64,000 bases of DNA from Gammaproteobacteria bacterium (GTDB taxonomy: Bacteria; Pseudomonadota; Gammaproteobacteria; Pseudomonadales; Pseudohongiellaceae). The position numbers and the translations under genes were made by a program. This document shows positions 18,749-32,785 of the stretch, in pieces. Position 1 is the first letter of the stretch, and every line of letters begins with the position of its first letter. The notes beneath the pieces were generated by a model, which made no database searches, was not told the DNA's origin, and worked only from the letters and a program-made list of their open reading frames with translations. The stretch is taken from NCBI GenBank assembly GCA_030832825.1, contig JAURIJ010000006.1, positions 57,993-121,992 of the forward strand, written 5' to 3'.

Positions 18749-19864
18749 ATGAACTCTGCCAGAAGCCTTGCTGACCGCGTTCTTGCCATCAACAACGACC
18801 TGCCCATCCGCACCGACAAACCCGTGCACAGTGGCAAGGTCAGGTCCGTCTACTGGCTGACCGACAAGGACAGCAGACGGTTGATCGCGGAGCGCGGCTA
18901 CGCGGTTGCCCCGGACGCCCCGTTGGCCATCATGGTCATCAGTGATCGCATTTCGGCCTTCGACTGCATCTGGCATGGCGAGGGCGGCCTCAATGGCGTC
19001 CCCGGCAAGGGCGCTGCCCTGAACGCGATTTCCAACCACTGGTTCGGCCTCTTCAAGCAGCAGGGTCTGGCCGACAGTCACATTCTGGAGATTCCGCACC
19101 CGTTCGTCTGGATCGTGCAGAAGGCACGCCCGGTGATGATCGAGGCCATCTGCCGGCAGTACATCACGGGCTCCATGTGGCGCTCCTACAGCAAGGGCGA
19201 GCGCGAATTCTGCGGCATCACCCTGCCCGACGGTCTGAAGAAGGACCAGCGTCTGCCCGAGCTGCTGATCACGCCCTCCACCAAGGGCATCCTGCGTGGC
19301 ATTCCGGGCGTTCCAGAATCCGACGATGTGAACATCACGCGCGAGGATATCGAGCGCAACTATGCGGCCTTCAATTTCCGCAATCTGCAGGACATCGATT
19401 TCTACGAGAAACTGCTGCGTGAAGGCTTCGGACTCATCAGCACGGCACTGGAGAAGATCGACCAGGTCTTTGTCGACACCAAGTTCGAGTTCGGCTACGT
19501 GACCGACAGAAACGGGCAGGAAAAGCTGATCTACATGGATGAAGTCGGCACCCCCGATTCTTCACGCATCTGGGACGGCCCGTCCTATCGGAACGGTGAG
19601 GTGATCGAGAAATCCAAGGAAGAATTCCGCCAACAGCTGCTGAGTCATTTCCCCGACCCGGACATCCTGCTGAACAAGGATCGCATGCCGGAGCGCAGCG
19701 CCCTGGCGCGAGACAATGCGCTGCCAGAGGAGATTCTGCTGCAGGTCTCACACACCTACCTGGATATCGCCGCGAAGATCGTCGGTCACCGCATCGAGCT
19801 GTCCGACAACCCGCGCCAGGAAATCATCGACGTCCTGCGTCGGGACTACGACCTGATCGTCTGA
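18749..19864 (+). CDS. purC: Phosphoribosylaminoimidazole-succinocarboxamide synthase, long form
   Basis: 371 residues from ATG 18749 with CAGGA upstream; the ORF track overextends into tusE. SAICAR synthase motifs include the opening [22 protein letters not shown] (substrate loop), KFEFGYV and the signature [12 protein letters not shown]. This enzyme joins CAIR and aspartate with ATP in purine synthesis; PurB in the same window acts next. It is about 130 residues longer than the ~237-residue E. coli type and matches the ~367-residue form of marine gammaproteobacteria. It is convergent with cysG 9 bp away. Confidence 0.95.
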   Translation: MNSARSLADRVLAINNDLPIRTDKPVHSGKVRSVYWLTDKDSRRLIAERGYAVAPDAPLAIMVISDRISAFDCIWHGEGGLNGVPGKGAALNAISNHWFGLFKQQGLADSHILEIPHPFVWIVQKARPVMIEAICRQYITGSMWRSYSKGEREFCGITLPDGLKKDQRLPELLITPSTKGILRGIPGVPESDDVNITREDIERNYAAFNFRNLQDIDFYEKLLREGFGLISTALEKIDQVFVDTKFEFGYVTDRNGQEKLIYMDEVGTPDSSRIWDGPSYRNGEVIEKSKEEFRQQLLSHFPDPDILLNKDRMPERSALARDNALPEEILLQVSHTYLDIAAKIVGHRIELSDNPRQEIIDVLRRDYDLIV

Positions 19865-19873
19865 GGCTCCCCC

Positions 19874-21298
19874 TCAGCGCCCTGCTGCCTGCGTATCGGA
19901 GCCCACGACCAGGGCTTCGGTGCGGAACCAGGCATAGCGCGACTGCAGAGCCACGACACGTCCGACAATGATGATGGTGGGCGCCTGCACCGAATGACTG
20001 CGGACCAGCTCCGGCATCGTCACGAGATTGCCCGTCAGCACCTTCTGATTCGCCGTGGTGCCCTGCTGCACCAGCGCCACCGGCATGTCCTCGGCCATGC
20101 CATGAGCCAGCAACTGCCGGCAGATCTCTCCCAGCCCGACCAGCCCCATGTAGAACACCACTGTCTGGTTCTCGCGCGCCAGCTCCGGCCAGTCCAGATC
20201 CAGCGAGTCGTCCTTGAGATGCCCGGCCACGAAGCGCACGGACTGCGACCAATCACGATGAGTCAGTGGAATGCCGGCATAACAGGCACATCCAGACGCG
20301 GCGGTGATGCCCGGAATCACCTGGAACGGGATGCGTTCCTGCGCCAGACGATCAATCTCCTCGCCCCCGCGCCCGAAGATGAAGGGATCACCGCCTTTCA
20401 GGCGCAGGACACGGTTGCCTTCCCGTGCGAGACGCACCAGCAGCTCGTTGATCTGCTCCTGCGGCAAGGTGTGATTCGAACGCTCCTTGCCCACATGAAT
20501 CTTCTCGGCGTCCGGGCGCACGCGCTGCAGGATCTCGGGAGACACCAGCCGGTCATACAGCACGACATCCGCTTCCTGCATTAACCGCAAAGCCTTGAGC
20601 GTCAGCAGGTCGGGATCGCCCGGGCCCGCCCCCACCAGAAATACCTCGCCACGGATATCCAGTTGGTCGGCCTGGGAAAGTTGCTGCTCCAGATGCCGGC
20701 GCGCCTCGTCCTCGCGTCCGGCCAGCACCATTTCCTGGAACGGCCCGGACAGCAGGTTTTCCCAGAAGCGCGTGCGCCGCTTGAAGTCACTCACCACGGA
20801 CTTGACGCGGCCGCGATAGCTGGCGAGCAGCAGGCCGAGACGCCCGTAGGCCGCGGGAATGATGGTTTCCAGCTTTTCCTTGAGCTTGCGGGTGAGAATG
20901 GGCGAAGCGCCGCCGCTGGAGATGGCGATCACCACCGGTGATCGATCGACGATCGCCGGCACGATGAAACTGCACAGCGAAGGCTTGTCCACGACATTCA
21001 CGGGCAGGCCACGCGCCTTGGCCCCAACGGACACCGCCGCATTGACCTCTTCGTCATCGGTGGCAGCCACCGCCAGAAAGACGCCGTCGAGATCATTTTC
21101 CTGGAATTCGCGCAGGCACAACTCACCGGCGCCGGCGATCACCAGCGCCTCGAGTTGCGGTTCGATGGCCGGGGCCACAACGCGCAGGCGCGCGCCGGCG
21201 CGATCCAGCAGCACCGCCTTGCGATACGCGACTTCGCCGCCGCCCACGACCAGGCAGTGCTGGGCGCGGACGTTCAGGAATACGGGCAGAAACTGCAT
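19874..21298 (-). CDS. cysG: Siroheme synthase CysG (trifunctional)
   Basis: 474 residues. The N-terminal dehydrogenase/ferrochelatase half has the NAD-binding LVVGGGEVAYRK and NVVDKPSLCSFIVPAI. The C-terminal uroporphyrinogen-III methyltransferase half has VGAGPGDPDLLTLKALR, VLRLKGGDPFIFGRGGEE and PGITAASGCACYAGIPLTHR. The enzyme converts uroporphyrinogen III to siroheme, the prosthetic group of assimilatory sulfite (and nitrite) reductase, connecting it to cysH and cysB later in the window. The start is ATG 21298. It lies downstream of serS in the same direction with a 45-bp gap. Confidence 0.97.
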   Translation of the reverse strand: MQFLPVFLNVRAQHCLVVGGGEVAYRKAVLLDRAGARLRVVAPAIEPQLEALVIAGAGELCLREFQENDLDGVFLAVAATDDEEVNAAVSVGAKARGLPVNVVDKPSLCSFIVPAIVDRSPVVIAISSGGASPILTRKLKEKLETIIPAAYGRLGLLLASYRGRVKSVVSDFKRRTRFWENLLSGPFQEMVLAGREDEARRHLEQQLSQADQLDIRGEVFLVGAGPGDPDLLTLKALRLMQEADVVLYDRLVSPEILQRVRPDAEKIHVGKERSNHTLPQEQINELLVRLAREGNRVLRLKGGDPFIFGRGGEEIDRLAQERIPFQVIPGITAASGCACYAGIPLTHRDWSQSVRFVAGHLKDDSLDLDWPELARENQTVVFYMGLVGLGEICRQLLAHGMAEDMPVALVQQGTTANQKVLTGNLVTMPELVRSHSVQAPTIIIVGRVVALQSRYAWFRTEALVVGSDTQAAGR

Positions 21299-21343
21299 GG
21301 CAGACGCCTCCGCAGAAAAAGGTGCAGACGGATCGTCCCGGCT

Positions 21344-23035
<1,692 letters not shown>

Positions 23036-23036
<1 letters not shown>

Positions 23037-24445
23037 CAGGGCGCCTTCCTGTTCAGTGACGGTTCGGGATAGCGCTGCTGCGGACTCAGCCGGTCACGCT
23101 CGCGCAGCGCGTCCAGCTTCTCCCGAATGCGCAGTTCCAACCCGTTCTCGGTGGGAAAGTAGAAACGGCTGTCGCGCAGGGCGGGAGGAAAGTAGTTCTC
23201 CCCCGCCGCATAGGTACCGGGTTCATCGTGGGCATAGCGATACCCTGCTCCGTGATCGAGCGACTTCATCAAGGACGTCGGCGCATTGCGCAAGTGCTCC
23301 GGCACCACCAGCGAGGGGCCGCTCTGCACTTCGGCGCGTGCCTGATTGAAGGCCATGTAAACGGCATTGCTCTTGGCGGCGCAGGCGAGATAGATCACCG
23401 CCTGCGCGATCACCAGTTCCCCTTCCGGGTGGCCGAGGCGCGTCTGCGCGTCCCAGGCCTGCAAGGCCAGCTGCAGGGCGCGCGGGTCCGCGTTGCCGAT
23501 ATCCTCGCTGGCCATGCGCACGAGTCGACGTGCAATGTAGAGCGGATCGCAGCCCCCATCCAGCATGCGCACCAGCCAGTACAGCGCCGCATCGGGACTG
23601 GAGCCGCGTACCGCCTTGTGCAGGGCCGAGATCTGTTCGTAGAACAGGTCGCCCCCCTTGTCGAAGCGGCGCGCACTGCCCTGCAGGACGTGCTCCACGA
23701 CGGCGTCGTCGACGTGCTGCACGCCATTTTCCGTGCGGGCCATGTCGACTGCGATTTCCAGCAGGTTCAATACGCGCCGGGCATCGCCGTCTGCGGCAGC
23801 GGCAAGCCGCTCGGCCTGCCCCGCTTGCAGCACGATGCGATGCCCGCCAAGACCGCGCGCGTCGTCCCGCAAGGCCTGGTCGATGACGCGCAGCAGATCG
23901 TCCTGCTGCAGAGACTTGAGCAGGTACACCCGGGCACGCGACAGCAGGGCATTGTTCAGTTCGAAGGAAGGATTCTCGGTGGTGGCCCCCACGAAGATCA
24001 GCGTGCCATCCTCCACATGGGGCAGGAAGGCATCCTGCTGACTCTTGTTGAAGCGGTGCACTTCATCCACGAAAAGCACGGTGCCGTGCCCGCTGATGCG
24101 CTTGCGCGACTGCGCCCGCTCGACCGCCGCACGGATCTCCTTGACCCCTGACAGCACAGCCGAGAGGCTCTCGAACTGCCCACCGCTGGCACGGGCCAGC
24201 AACCGAGCTAGCGTGGTCTTGCCCACCCCGGGCGGGCCCCACAGGATCATGGAGTGCGGCAGGCCGCGGCGAATGGCCTCGCCCAGCGGCTTGCCGGGCC
24301 CCAGCAGATGCTCCTGCCCGATGAAATCAGCAAGCACGCGTGGCCGCATGCGTGCGGCCAGCGGCTGCATTGTGTCCACATCAGAGGCAGATGAAGTCCC
24401 TTCCTGCTCCTGCGCGAACAATGACTCGGTGATGCCGCTCGACAT
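23036..24445 (-). CDS. rarA: Replication-associated recombination protein A (RarA/MgsA AAA+ ATPase)
   Basis: 469 residues. [22 protein letters not shown] opens the AAA+ domain, then Walker [10 protein letters not shown] and Walker [16 protein letters not shown], sensor 1 [11 protein letters not shown] and the arginine-finger region LLSRARVY. The C-terminal tetramerisation domain contains [16 protein letters not shown] and [12 protein letters not shown]. RarA acts at stalled replication forks with SSB. It sits between lolA and crcB, the usual gammaproteobacterial arrangement, and is coupled to crcB by a one-base overlap. Confidence 0.96.
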
Positions 24446-24453
24446 GGCGCTCC

Positions 24454-25116
24454 TCAGGGGCTGACGCGATTGTCCACGACCTCGATGTCGGCCGGCGGCG
24501 TGAAGACGAACTCCTCGTCGGCCAGCGGGGCATCGAGGACATGCTCGAAGAATTCCCAGAAGGTGCGCTGGCCGTTGCCGTTGTCGACATGGATGGCATC
24601 CAGCCTGCGGTCGCGGAAATACAGGGTGACGCGTTCATAGAGGCTGGCGGGGTCCACCGGCTCCAGCACGAACTCCCAGGCGGTGCCATTGCCGAGATCG
24701 CCCCCGGTGATGAAATAGTCGGCCTCGATCTCGGCCATGCGGCCACTGAGCAACTGCGCGGCCAACTCGGAGCGCTCTGACTCCCAGTTCTCGAGGGTGA
24801 CCTGCAGCAGATCGGGCTGGTAGTTCCACAGCGTCCTGCCATCGGTGACGATCAGCTCCGGAAAGGGCTCCAGGGTCTCCCAATAGAAACCGTCCGGGCG
24901 CTTGAGCTTGAACTTGATGATGCTCTCCTCCAGCACGCCGCCGCTGGACTCGACGATCAGCTGCCGGACATCGGCCTGGAAGGTCTGGATGCTGCCCAGC
25001 AGGTCCTCGAGCTGTCCGGCGGCGTCATCCTGAGCGTGCGCGGGGCAGACGAGCAGCAGCAAGAGCGTCGCGATACTGGCTGACACGTGCCGCAGGCACT
25101 GGAAAATTGGGCTCAT
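24454..25116 (-). CDS. lolA: Outer-membrane lipoprotein carrier protein LolA
   Basis: 220 residues with a signal peptide ending near CPAHA. The mature part has the LolA pattern: [50 protein letters not shown] and C-terminal [12 protein letters not shown]. The periplasmic chaperone takes lipoproteins from LolCDE and hands them to LolB at the outer membrane. The gene is 14 bp downstream of ftsK and 8 bp upstream of rarA. The only atypical feature is that it is about 15 residues longer than the E. coli protein, mostly in the leader. Confidence 0.94.
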   Translation of the reverse strand: MSPIFQCLRHVSASIATLLLLLVCPAHAQDDAAGQLEDLLGSIQTFQADVRQLIVESSGGVLEESIIKFKLKRPDGFYWETLEPFPELIVTDGRTLWNYQPDLLQVTLENWESERSELAAQLLSGRMAEIEADYFITGGDLGNGTAWEFVLEPVDPASLYERVTLYFRDRRLDAIHVDNGNGQRTFWEFFEHVLDAPLADEEFVFTPPADIEVVDNRVSP

Positions 25117-25130
25117 GGTGATGATCCTGA

Positions 25131-27476
25131 CTAGCGCGGTGGAGGCGGCGCGATGACTTCGCGGCTGCCATTGCTGCCCATGGGTGACACGACTCCGGCA
25201 GATTCCATGGCTTCGATCATGCGGGCCGCCCGGTTGTAGCCGATGCGCAGCTTGCGCTGCACGGCGGAAATCGAGGCCTTGCGCGATTCGGTCACAAAGG
25301 CGACCGCTTCGTCGTACAGCGCATCGTCTTCCTCGCCGCCCTCGTCGTCATCCCCGCCTCCGCCGAAGCCGCCGTAGTCGCGCTCATCGGCCCCCTGGGT
25401 GATCTCTTCGATGTAGACGGGCTCGCCGCGGGACTTCCAGTCGGCCACCACGCGATGCACTTCCTCGTCACTGACGAAGGCGCCATGCACGCGCGTCGCC
25501 ACCCCACCTCCCGGCGGCAGGAACAGCATGTCACCATGGCCCAGCAATTGTTCCGCGCCGCCCTCGCCCAGGATGGTGCGCGAATCGATCTTCGACTGCA
25601 CCATGAACGAAAGCCGCGTGGGAATGTTGGCCTTGATCAGCCCCGTCAACACATCCACCGACGGCCGCTGGGTCGCCAGGATGAGATGGATGCCGGCGGC
25701 CCTCGCCTTCTGGGCGATGCGGGCGATCAGCTCTTCCACCTTCTTGCCGACGACCATCATCATGTCTGCCAGCTCGTCCACCACGACCACGATCACGGGC
25801 AGGGATTCGAGCACGCCGGCCTGCTGTTCCTCGATGAGCTGCATCGGGTCGGGGCGCCACAGTGGGTCCAGGATGGGCTGGCCAGCCTTGGTGGCGTCGG
25901 TCACCTTCTTGTTGTAGCCCGAAAGATTGCGCACACCCAGCGCCGACATCAGCTTGTAGCGTCGCTCCATTTCGGCCACACACCAGCGCAGGGCGTTGGC
26001 GGCGTCCTTCATGTCGGTCACCACGGGGGTCAACAGGTGCGGAATGCCTTCGTAGACGGACAGCTCCAGCATCTTCGGGTCGATCATGATCATCCGCACG
26101 TCCTGCGGCGTGGCCTTGAACAGCAGGCTGAGGATCATGGCATTGATGCCCACCGACTTGCCCGAGCCGGTGGTACCGGCCACCAGCAGATGCGGCATCC
26201 TGGCCAGATCGACGATCACGGGCTTGCCCACGATGTCGTGACCCAGCGCCATGCTCACCGGCGAGGGCGACTTGTCGAAGTCGGGCGAGGCCAGCACCTG
26301 GCTGAGCATGATCATCTCGCGGTGTTCATTGGGAATCTCGATGCCGATGACCGTCTTGCCCGGAATCACCTCCACCACCCGCACGCTGACCAGTGCCAGC
26401 GAGCGTGCAAGGTCCTTGCCCAGGCCGGTGATGCGGCTGGCCTTGATGCCGGGAGCCGGTTGCACTTCGAAACGGGTGATCACGGGGCCTGGATTCACGG
26501 CGGTGACCTGGATCTCGATGCCGAAATCCGCCAGCTTCAATTCCAGCAGCCGCGACATGGCTTCCAGAGATTCCTTGGAGAAACCAGCCTTGGCATTGCC
26601 CGACCACTCATCCAGCAGCGAGATCGCCGGCAGGTCACCCGGATTCGGCGCGGTGAACAGGCGCCCCTGCCGCTCCTTCTCGACACGCGCACTCTTCACC
26701 ACGGCGGGCTTGGGCGTGGGCGCAATGGTGGGAGGCACCCGGGTCTTTTCCTTCTCGATGTAGACATCCAGCGCACGCTTGCGGGTTTCGAGGATCTGTC
26801 GGGTGTCGTGCTCTTCCTTCTGCCGCGCCAGCCAGCCGGTCACGGTGCGACGCAGATAGCCAATCAGCGCCAATGTGACAAAGCCGGTCTGATCCACGAC
26901 GCGCAGCCAGGATATTTCCACGGCAATGGTGAGACCCAGCAGGAAGATGGCGAAGTACAACAGCGTGCTGCCCACGACCGCGAAAACGGGCACGGTCACA
27001 TCCACCATCATCGAGCCGATGACCCCTCCGGCCATCCAGGGCAGGTTCTGGTCGATCTCGAAATGCATGGTGGCCAGCGCACAGGCCCCAACGGCCAGCA
27101 GCACAATGCCGGTGCACTTCAGGGCGAACATCGGCCAGGAGACAGACGACTCCGGCGCCAGGGGCTGACGCAGCAGACTGAAGGCCTTGAAAACCAGCGC
27201 GAGAGGAAACAGATAGGCAAAGTAGCCGAACAACTGGAACAGAAGATCCGCCAGCCAGGCGCCGATGTGCCCGACCGCGTTGTTGACTTCACGCCCCGAG
27301 CCGGTCGTGGTGAAACCCGGGTCCGTGGGCGAATAGCTGAGCAGGGCGATCAACAGGAACAAACCTGCCAGAAAACTGAGGATGAGCGTGCCTTCGCGCA
27401 CGATGCGCTGAGTCACGGAACTGAGATTCTGGACGTTTTCCGTTTTTTTGTTTGATTTATTTTTCAAACTTATCAT
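25131..27476 (-). CDS. ftsK: DNA translocase FtsK
   Basis: 781 residues, short for the family because the proline-rich linker is minimal. Four membrane helices lie in the first ~200 residues, then a linker, the alpha/beta motor with Walker [12 protein letters not shown] and Walker [13 protein letters not shown], the [18 protein letters not shown] region, an acidic Gly-rich spacer ([14 protein letters not shown]) and the C-terminal gamma winged helix ([18 protein letters not shown]) that reads KOPS. It pumps chromosome dimers to XerCD at the septum. It is the first gene of ftsK-lolA-rarA-crcB, divergent from trxB across 243 bp. The start ATG 27476 has a poorly spaced AGGTG. Confidence 0.96.
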   Translation of the reverse strand: MISLKNKSNKKTENVQNLSSVTQRIVREGTLILSFLAGLFLLIALLSYSPTDPGFTTTGSGREVNNAVGHIGAWLADLLFQLFGYFAYLFPLALVFKAFSLLRQPLAPESSVSWPMFALKCTGIVLLAVGACALATMHFEIDQNLPWMAGGVIGSMMVDVTVPVFAVVGSTLLYFAIFLLGLTIAVEISWLRVVDQTGFVTLALIGYLRRTVTGWLARQKEEHDTRQILETRKRALDVYIEKEKTRVPPTIAPTPKPAVVKSARVEKERQGRLFTAPNPGDLPAISLLDEWSGNAKAGFSKESLEAMSRLLELKLADFGIEIQVTAVNPGPVITRFEVQPAPGIKASRITGLGKDLARSLALVSVRVVEVIPGKTVIGIEIPNEHREMIMLSQVLASPDFDKSPSPVSMALGHDIVGKPVIVDLARMPHLLVAGTTGSGKSVGINAMILSLLFKATPQDVRMIMIDPKMLELSVYEGIPHLLTPVVTDMKDAANALRWCVAEMERRYKLMSALGVRNLSGYNKKVTDATKAGQPILDPLWRPDPMQLIEEQQAGVLESLPVIVVVVDELADMMMVVGKKVEELIARIAQKARAAGIHLILATQRPSVDVLTGLIKANIPTRLSFMVQSKIDSRTILGEGGAEQLLGHGDMLFLPPGGGVATRVHGAFVSDEEVHRVVADWKSRGEPVYIEEITQGADERDYGGFGGGGDDDEGGEEDDALYDEAVAFVTESRKASISAVQRKLRIGYNRAARMIEAMESAGVVSPMGSNGSREVIAPPPPR

Positions 27477-27623
27477 GCACCTGCAAATTGAAATTCCATC
27501 ATTTTCTAGATTTTTCGGGCGCTATGATAATCAATTTACCCGCTGCCGCAAACCAGGCCGGCGCGAAGCCGATGACAGCCACCAGGACAAAAACCACATG
27601 AGCGAGCGGCGCTAATCCACTAG

Positions 27624-28667
<1,044 letters not shown>

Positions 28668-28692
28668 GGCGGCCACCCGGGAGACCCCCCTC

Positions 28693-29400
28693 ATGGCGCG
28701 ACTGCCCTGGCTGAGTGCGGCGTCGCTGGACTTCCCCAGCGTCGACAAGGCCCTGCGCGACCCTGACGGCCTGCTGGCCGTCGGGGGCGACCTGCGGCCG
28801 GAGCGCCTGCTCAAGGCCTACGAACGCGGCATCTTTCCCTGGTTCCAGGAAGAGCCGATTCTCTGGTGGTCCCCCGCCACCCGCATGGTCCTGCATACCG
28901 AGCAGCTGCATGTCTCGCGCAGCATGCGCAAGCTGCTGCGCCAGGGGCATTTCCGTGTCACGCTCGATCAGGCGTTTGCTCAGGTGATCGCCCAATGCGC
29001 ACTGCTGCGCGAGGAATATCCCGGCACCTGGATCACGCCCGCGATGCAGGCGGCCTATGGTCGTCTGCATGAGCTGGGTCATGCACACTCGGTGGAAGTC
29101 TGGGAGCAGGACACACTGGTGGGAGGGCTTTACGGCATTGCCATGGGGCAGCTGTTCTTCGGTGAATCCATGTTCAGCCAGCGCAACAATGCGTCGAAGA
29201 CCGCGCTGATCTGCCTGACCCGGCAATTGCAGCGCTGGGGCTTTCATCTGATCGACTGCCAGGTGCCCAGCGAGCATTTGCGCAGCCTGGGAGCGAGCGA
29301 GATGTCGCGCACGCAGTTCCAGCAGTACCTGGAGCGTTACCGTGACGCCGCGGGGCATGCAGGACCGTGGCGCATGGAGATTCCCCTCGATGCCCTATGA
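28693..29400 (+). CDS. aat: Leucyl/phenylalanyl-tRNA--protein transferase
   Basis: 235 residues from ATG 28693; the ORF track overextends into trxB. Family motifs [65 protein letters not shown] and [18 protein letters not shown] are all present. It transfers Leu or Phe to proteins with N-terminal Arg or Lys, creating N-degrons read by ClpS-ClpAP, both encoded 1-4 kb downstream. The final codons overlap the start of bpt by 11 bp. Confidence 0.97.
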   Translation: MARLPWLSAASLDFPSVDKALRDPDGLLAVGGDLRPERLLKAYERGIFPWFQEEPILWWSPATRMVLHTEQLHVSRSMRKLLRQGHFRVTLDQAFAQVIAQCALLREEYPGTWITPAMQAAYGRLHELGHAHSVEVWEQDTLVGGLYGIAMGQLFFGESMFSQRNNASKTALICLTRQLQRWGFHLIDCQVPSEHLRSLGASEMSRTQFQQYLERYRDAAGHAGPWRMEIPLDAL

Positions 29401-30103
29401 GGACATCCAGACTCTGAAGTTCTTCCAGACAGGGGAACATGCCTGCAGCTACCTGCCGCAACGTCAGGCGCGCACGGTGTTCCTCGACCCGGAGCAACCG
29501 GCCACCACGGCCTTGTACAGCCGACTCATCACCGCAGGCTTTCGCCGCAGCGGTGAGCATCTGTACCGCCCCGGATGCGAGCACTGCGACGCCTGCATCG
29601 CCTGCCGCGTGCGCGTGCGGGAATTCACGCACAATAAGCGCTTCGCCCGTATCTGGAAACGCAATGCCGATATCCAGTCGGCGCAGATCAGCACGCCGGA
29701 CACGCCGGAACTGTTCGCGCTGTACTGCCGCTACATCAACGGCCGCCATGCCGATGGCGACATGTACCCACCGGATCTGCAACAGTATCGATCTTTCATT
29801 GCAGCACACACTCCGAGCACGCAATTCCATGTTTTCACGCTCGAGGAGCGCCCCATCGCACTCTGTGTGCTGGATGAACTCGATCACGGCCTCTCGGCCA
29901 TGTACACCTTCTTCGAGCCGGCGCTGGCGCAGCGCTCGCTGGGCACCTGGATGATCCTGTGGCAGATCGAGAAAGCGCGGCGCCTGAATCTGCCCTGCCT
30001 GTATCTGGGCTACTGGATACGCGACAGCGCCAAGATGCGCTACAAGACGGACTTCCGTCCGCTGGAGCTGCTGATCGGCAACAAGTGGCTACTGCTGACC
30101 TGA
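29390..30103 (+). CDS. bpt: Aspartate/glutamate leucyltransferase (Bpt, Ate-like)
   Basis: 237 residues from ATG 29390, inside the last codons of aat. The N-terminal Cys cluster typical of Ate/Bpt enzymes is present ([14 protein letters not shown] and [18 protein letters not shown]), followed by [35 protein letters not shown] and [22 protein letters not shown]. Bacterial homologs adjoining aat transfer Leu to N-terminal Asp or Glu, adding a second route into the ClpS pathway. The tail-start overlap with aat suggests coupled translation. It is placed upstream of infA as in pseudomonads. Confidence 0.95.
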   Translation: MPYEDIQTLKFFQTGEHACSYLPQRQARTVFLDPEQPATTALYSRLITAGFRRSGEHLYRPGCEHCDACIACRVRVREFTHNKRFARIWKRNADIQSAQISTPDTPELFALYCRYINGRHADGDMYPPDLQQYRSFIAAHTPSTQFHVFTLEERPIALCVLDELDHGLSAMYTFFEPALAQRSLGTWMILWQIEKARRLNLPCLYLGYWIRDSAKMRYKTDFRPLELLIGNKWLLLT

Positions 30104-30145
30104 GCCCCCCAGAAGGCCTGCAACCCGCAGGTTCGGCGCGATTTT

Positions 30146-30174
30146 TTGCTAATCCCGCCCGGATGAGGCAGAAT
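30146..30174 (+). promoter_or_regulatory. Possible sigma-70-type promoter of infA
   Basis: TTGCTA and CAGAAT are separated by 17 bp and lie 65 bp upstream of the infA start, after the bpt stop. Four of six bases match consensus in each box; this is a motif match only. Confidence 0.35.
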
Positions 30175-30238
30175 GCGCGCACGTTTTTGTCCCGGCACCG
30201 CCGGCGCGCGTGTCAATTCAATTCAGGAATGTTTGTTG

Positions 30239-30457
30239 ATGGCAAAAGAAGATCAGATCGAAATGGATGGTGAAGTGGTCGACACCCTTCCCAACACCAT
30301 GTTTCGGGTGAAGCTGGAGAACGGCCACATCGTGACCGCCCACATCTCCGGCAAGATGAGAAAGAATTACATCCGCATCCTGACCGGCGACCAGGTCAAG
30401 GTGGAACTCACGCCCTACGATCTCAGCAAGGGGCGCATCACCTACCGCGCCCGCTGA
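30239..30457 (+). CDS. infA: Translation initiation factor IF-1
   Basis: 72 residues from ATG 30239; the ORF track adds a false 22-residue extension. The sequence is canonical: [55 protein letters not shown] and [11 protein letters not shown]. The S1/OB-fold protein binds the 30S A site during initiation. It is convergent with clpA, whose stop lies 13 bp beyond the infA stop. Confidence 0.98.
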   Translation: MAKEDQIEMDGEVVDTLPNTMFRVKLENGHIVTAHISGKMRKNYIRILTGDQVKVELTPYDLSKGRITYRAR

Positions 30458-30461
30458 TCCT

Positions 30462-30480
30462 GCGAGGGGTTACCCCTCGC
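30462..30480. terminator. Hairpin between convergent infA and clpA
   Basis: GCGAGGGG pairs with CCCCTCGC around loop TTA. The loop is itself the complement of the clpA TAA stop codon. There is no U-run on either side, so it may act as an mRNA 3' stabiliser or a weak terminator. Confidence 0.5.
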
Positions 30481-32770
30481 TCGGACTCAACTCCCTGCTC
30501 TGCGTGCTGACAGCACTGCGCCTGCGGCTGATCTGCAGCTTGACTTCATCGTTCACGATGGACACCTGCACTTCGCCGCCGTCCACCAGTTCCCCGAAGA
30601 GAATCTCTTCCGCCAGGGCCTTCTTGAGCTTGTCCTGGATCAGTCGACCCATCGGGCGTGCGCCCATGGTTTCGCTGTAGCCATGCTCCACAAACCAGTC
30701 GCGCGCGGAATCGTCCACATGCAGCGTGACCTTCTTGTCGTCCAGCTGCACCTGCAGCTCCACCAGGAACTTGTCGACCACCGTGCGGATGGTCTCCACA
30801 CTCAGCGGGCCGAACTGCACGATGGCGTCCAGACGATTGCGGAACTCCGGCGTGAAGAGGCGCTTGATGGCCTCCATGCCGTCGCTGCTGTGATTCTGCT
30901 GACTGAAGCCGATGGAGGCGCGCGACATTTCCTGCGCGCCGGCATTGGTGGTCATGATCAGGATCACGTTGCGGAAATCGGCCTTGCGCCCGTTGTTGTC
31001 CGTGAGCGTGCCGTGGTCCATCACCTGCAGCAGCAGGTTGAACACATCCGGGTGTGCCTTCTCGATCTCGTCCAGCAGCAACACACAGTGCGGAGCCTTG
31101 TTCACCGCCTCGGTGAGCAGACCGCCCTGATCGAAGCCCACATAGCCAGGCGGCGCGCCGATCAGGCGAGACACGGTATGCCGTTCCATGTATTCCGACA
31201 TGTCGAAGCGCAGCAGCTCGATGCCCAGGATCTTGGCCAGCTGGCGGCTCACTTCGGTCTTGCCCACGCCCGTGGGGCCGGAGAACAGGTAGGACCCGAT
31301 GGGCTTGTCAGGATGGTTCAGGCCGGCACGCGAGAGCTTGATGGCCGAGGCCAGGTTCTCGATGGCTTCATCCTGGCCGAACACCACCATGCGCAGGTTC
31401 TCCTCTAGATTGCGCAGGGACTCGGTGTCCGATGTCGACACATGTTTCGGCGGAATGCGCGCGATCGCCGCCACCACCTTCTCCATGTCCTGAGCCTGGA
31501 TCAGCTTCTTGCGCTTGCTGGCGGGCTGCAGGCGCTGGTAGGCGCCGGCTTCATCCATCACGTCAATGGCCTTGTCCGGCATGAAGCGGTCATTGATGTA
31601 GCGCCCTGCCAGCTCGGAGGCGGCACGCAGCGCATTGTCGCTGTAACGCAGATCGTGGTGTTCCTCGAAACGGGACTTGAGCCCCTTCAGGATGCGATAG
31701 GTGGTCTCCACGTCCGGCTCGTTGACGTCGATCTTCTGGAAGCGGCGCGAAAGCGCGCGATCCTTCTCGAAGATGCCACGGTATTCCTGATAGGTGGTGG
31801 AGCCCACGCAGCGCAGGTCACCCGAGGTGAGCACCGGCTTGAGCAGGTTCGAGGCATCCATGACACCGCCGGAAGCGGCACCTGCCCCAATGATGGTGTG
31901 AATCTCGTCGATGAACAGGATCGCCTTGGGATTGTTCTTCAACTCGCCCAGCAGGGCCTTGAACCGTTTCTCGAAATCACCGCGGTACTTGGTGCCGGCC
32001 AGCAATGAGCCAAGATCCAGCGAGTAGATGACGTTGTCGCGCAGGATGTCGGGCACCTGATCTTCCACGATCATGCGGGCCAGGCCCTCGATGACAGCCG
32101 TCTTGCCGACACCGGATTCGCCCACCAGCAGCGGATTGTTCTTGCGGCGGCGCGACAGCACCTGAATGACACGAATGACCTCTTCCTCGCGGCCGATCAG
32201 CGGGTCGATGCGGCCTTGCAGGGCCTGCTCGTTGAGGTTGGTGGCATAACTCTCCAGCGCACTGGCCGTGCGCTCGGCCGCCTCCTCTTCCCCCTCACGC
32301 TGCTGGGGCGATTCGGGCTGTGGATTGTGGCCCGGCACCTTGGACGTGCCGTGGGTGATGTAGTTCACCACGTCGATGCGGGCAATGTCCTGCTGGCGCA
32401 GCAGGAACACGGCATGGCTTTCCTGCTCGCTGAAAATGGCAACCAGGACATTCGCTCCGGAAACCTCACGCTTGCCGGAGGACTGCACATGAAACACGGC
32501 GCGCTGCAGCACACGCTGGAAGCCCAGGGTCGGCTGAGTCTCGCGGCCGGCCTCGGCCTCTGGAATCAAGGGTGTCGTGGAATCCACGAACTCACTCAGT
32601 TCACTGCGCAGTCTGGGAATACTGGCGCCGCAGGCCAGCAGCACATCGGCAGCGACTTCGTTGTCCAGCAACGCCAGCAACAGATGCTCCACGGTCATGT
32701 ATTCGTGGCGCTTCTTGCGCGCGCCGGCGAATGCACTGTTCAACGTGACTTCAAGATCCTTGCTCAACAT
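30470..32770 (-). CDS. clpA: ATP-dependent Clp protease ATP-binding subunit ClpA
   Basis: 766 residues. The N domain (MTVEHLLLALLDN) docks ClpS; the first AAA+ module has GESGVGKTAVIEGLA and ILFIDEIHTIIGAG; the second has SGPTGVGKTEVSRQLA and VLLLDEIEKAHPDVFN. IGF-type ClpP-binding loop residues occur near ASIGFSQQ. ClpA unfolds N-degron and SsrA-tagged substrates and threads them into ClpP, which is not in the window. It follows clpS by 15 bp on the same strand and shares the pathway with aat and bpt across infA. Confidence 0.97.
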   Translation of the reverse strand: MLSKDLEVTLNSAFAGARKKRHEYMTVEHLLLALLDNEVAADVLLACGASIPRLRSELSEFVDSTTPLIPEAEAGRETQPTLGFQRVLQRAVFHVQSSGKREVSGANVLVAIFSEQESHAVFLLRQQDIARIDVVNYITHGTSKVPGHNPQPESPQQREGEEEAAERTASALESYATNLNEQALQGRIDPLIGREEEVIRVIQVLSRRRKNNPLLVGESGVGKTAVIEGLARMIVEDQVPDILRDNVIYSLDLGSLLAGTKYRGDFEKRFKALLGELKNNPKAILFIDEIHTIIGAGAASGGVMDASNLLKPVLTSGDLRCVGSTTYQEYRGIFEKDRALSRRFQKIDVNEPDVETTYRILKGLKSRFEEHHDLRYSDNALRAASELAGRYINDRFMPDKAIDVMDEAGAYQRLQPASKRKKLIQAQDMEKVVAAIARIPPKHVSTSDTESLRNLEENLRMVVFGQDEAIENLASAIKLSRAGLNHPDKPIGSYLFSGPTGVGKTEVSRQLAKILGIELLRFDMSEYMERHTVSRLIGAPPGYVGFDQGGLLTEAVNKAPHCVLLLDEIEKAHPDVFNLLLQVMDHGTLTDNNGRKADFRNVILIMTTNAGAQEMSRASIGFSQQNHSSDGMEAIKRLFTPEFRNRLDAIVQFGPLSVETIRTVVDKFLVELQVQLDDKKVTLHVDDSARDWFVEHGYSETMGARPMGRLIQDKLKKALAEEILFGELVDGGEVQVSIVNDEVKLQISRRRSAVSTQSRELSPSEG

Positions 32771-32785
32771 GATGATGTCTTCCGG

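Noticed and set aside
25455-27455. 666-residue plus-strand ORF rich in His and Gln
   Set aside because: Antisense shadow of ftsK, produced by high GC content; no recognisable domain.
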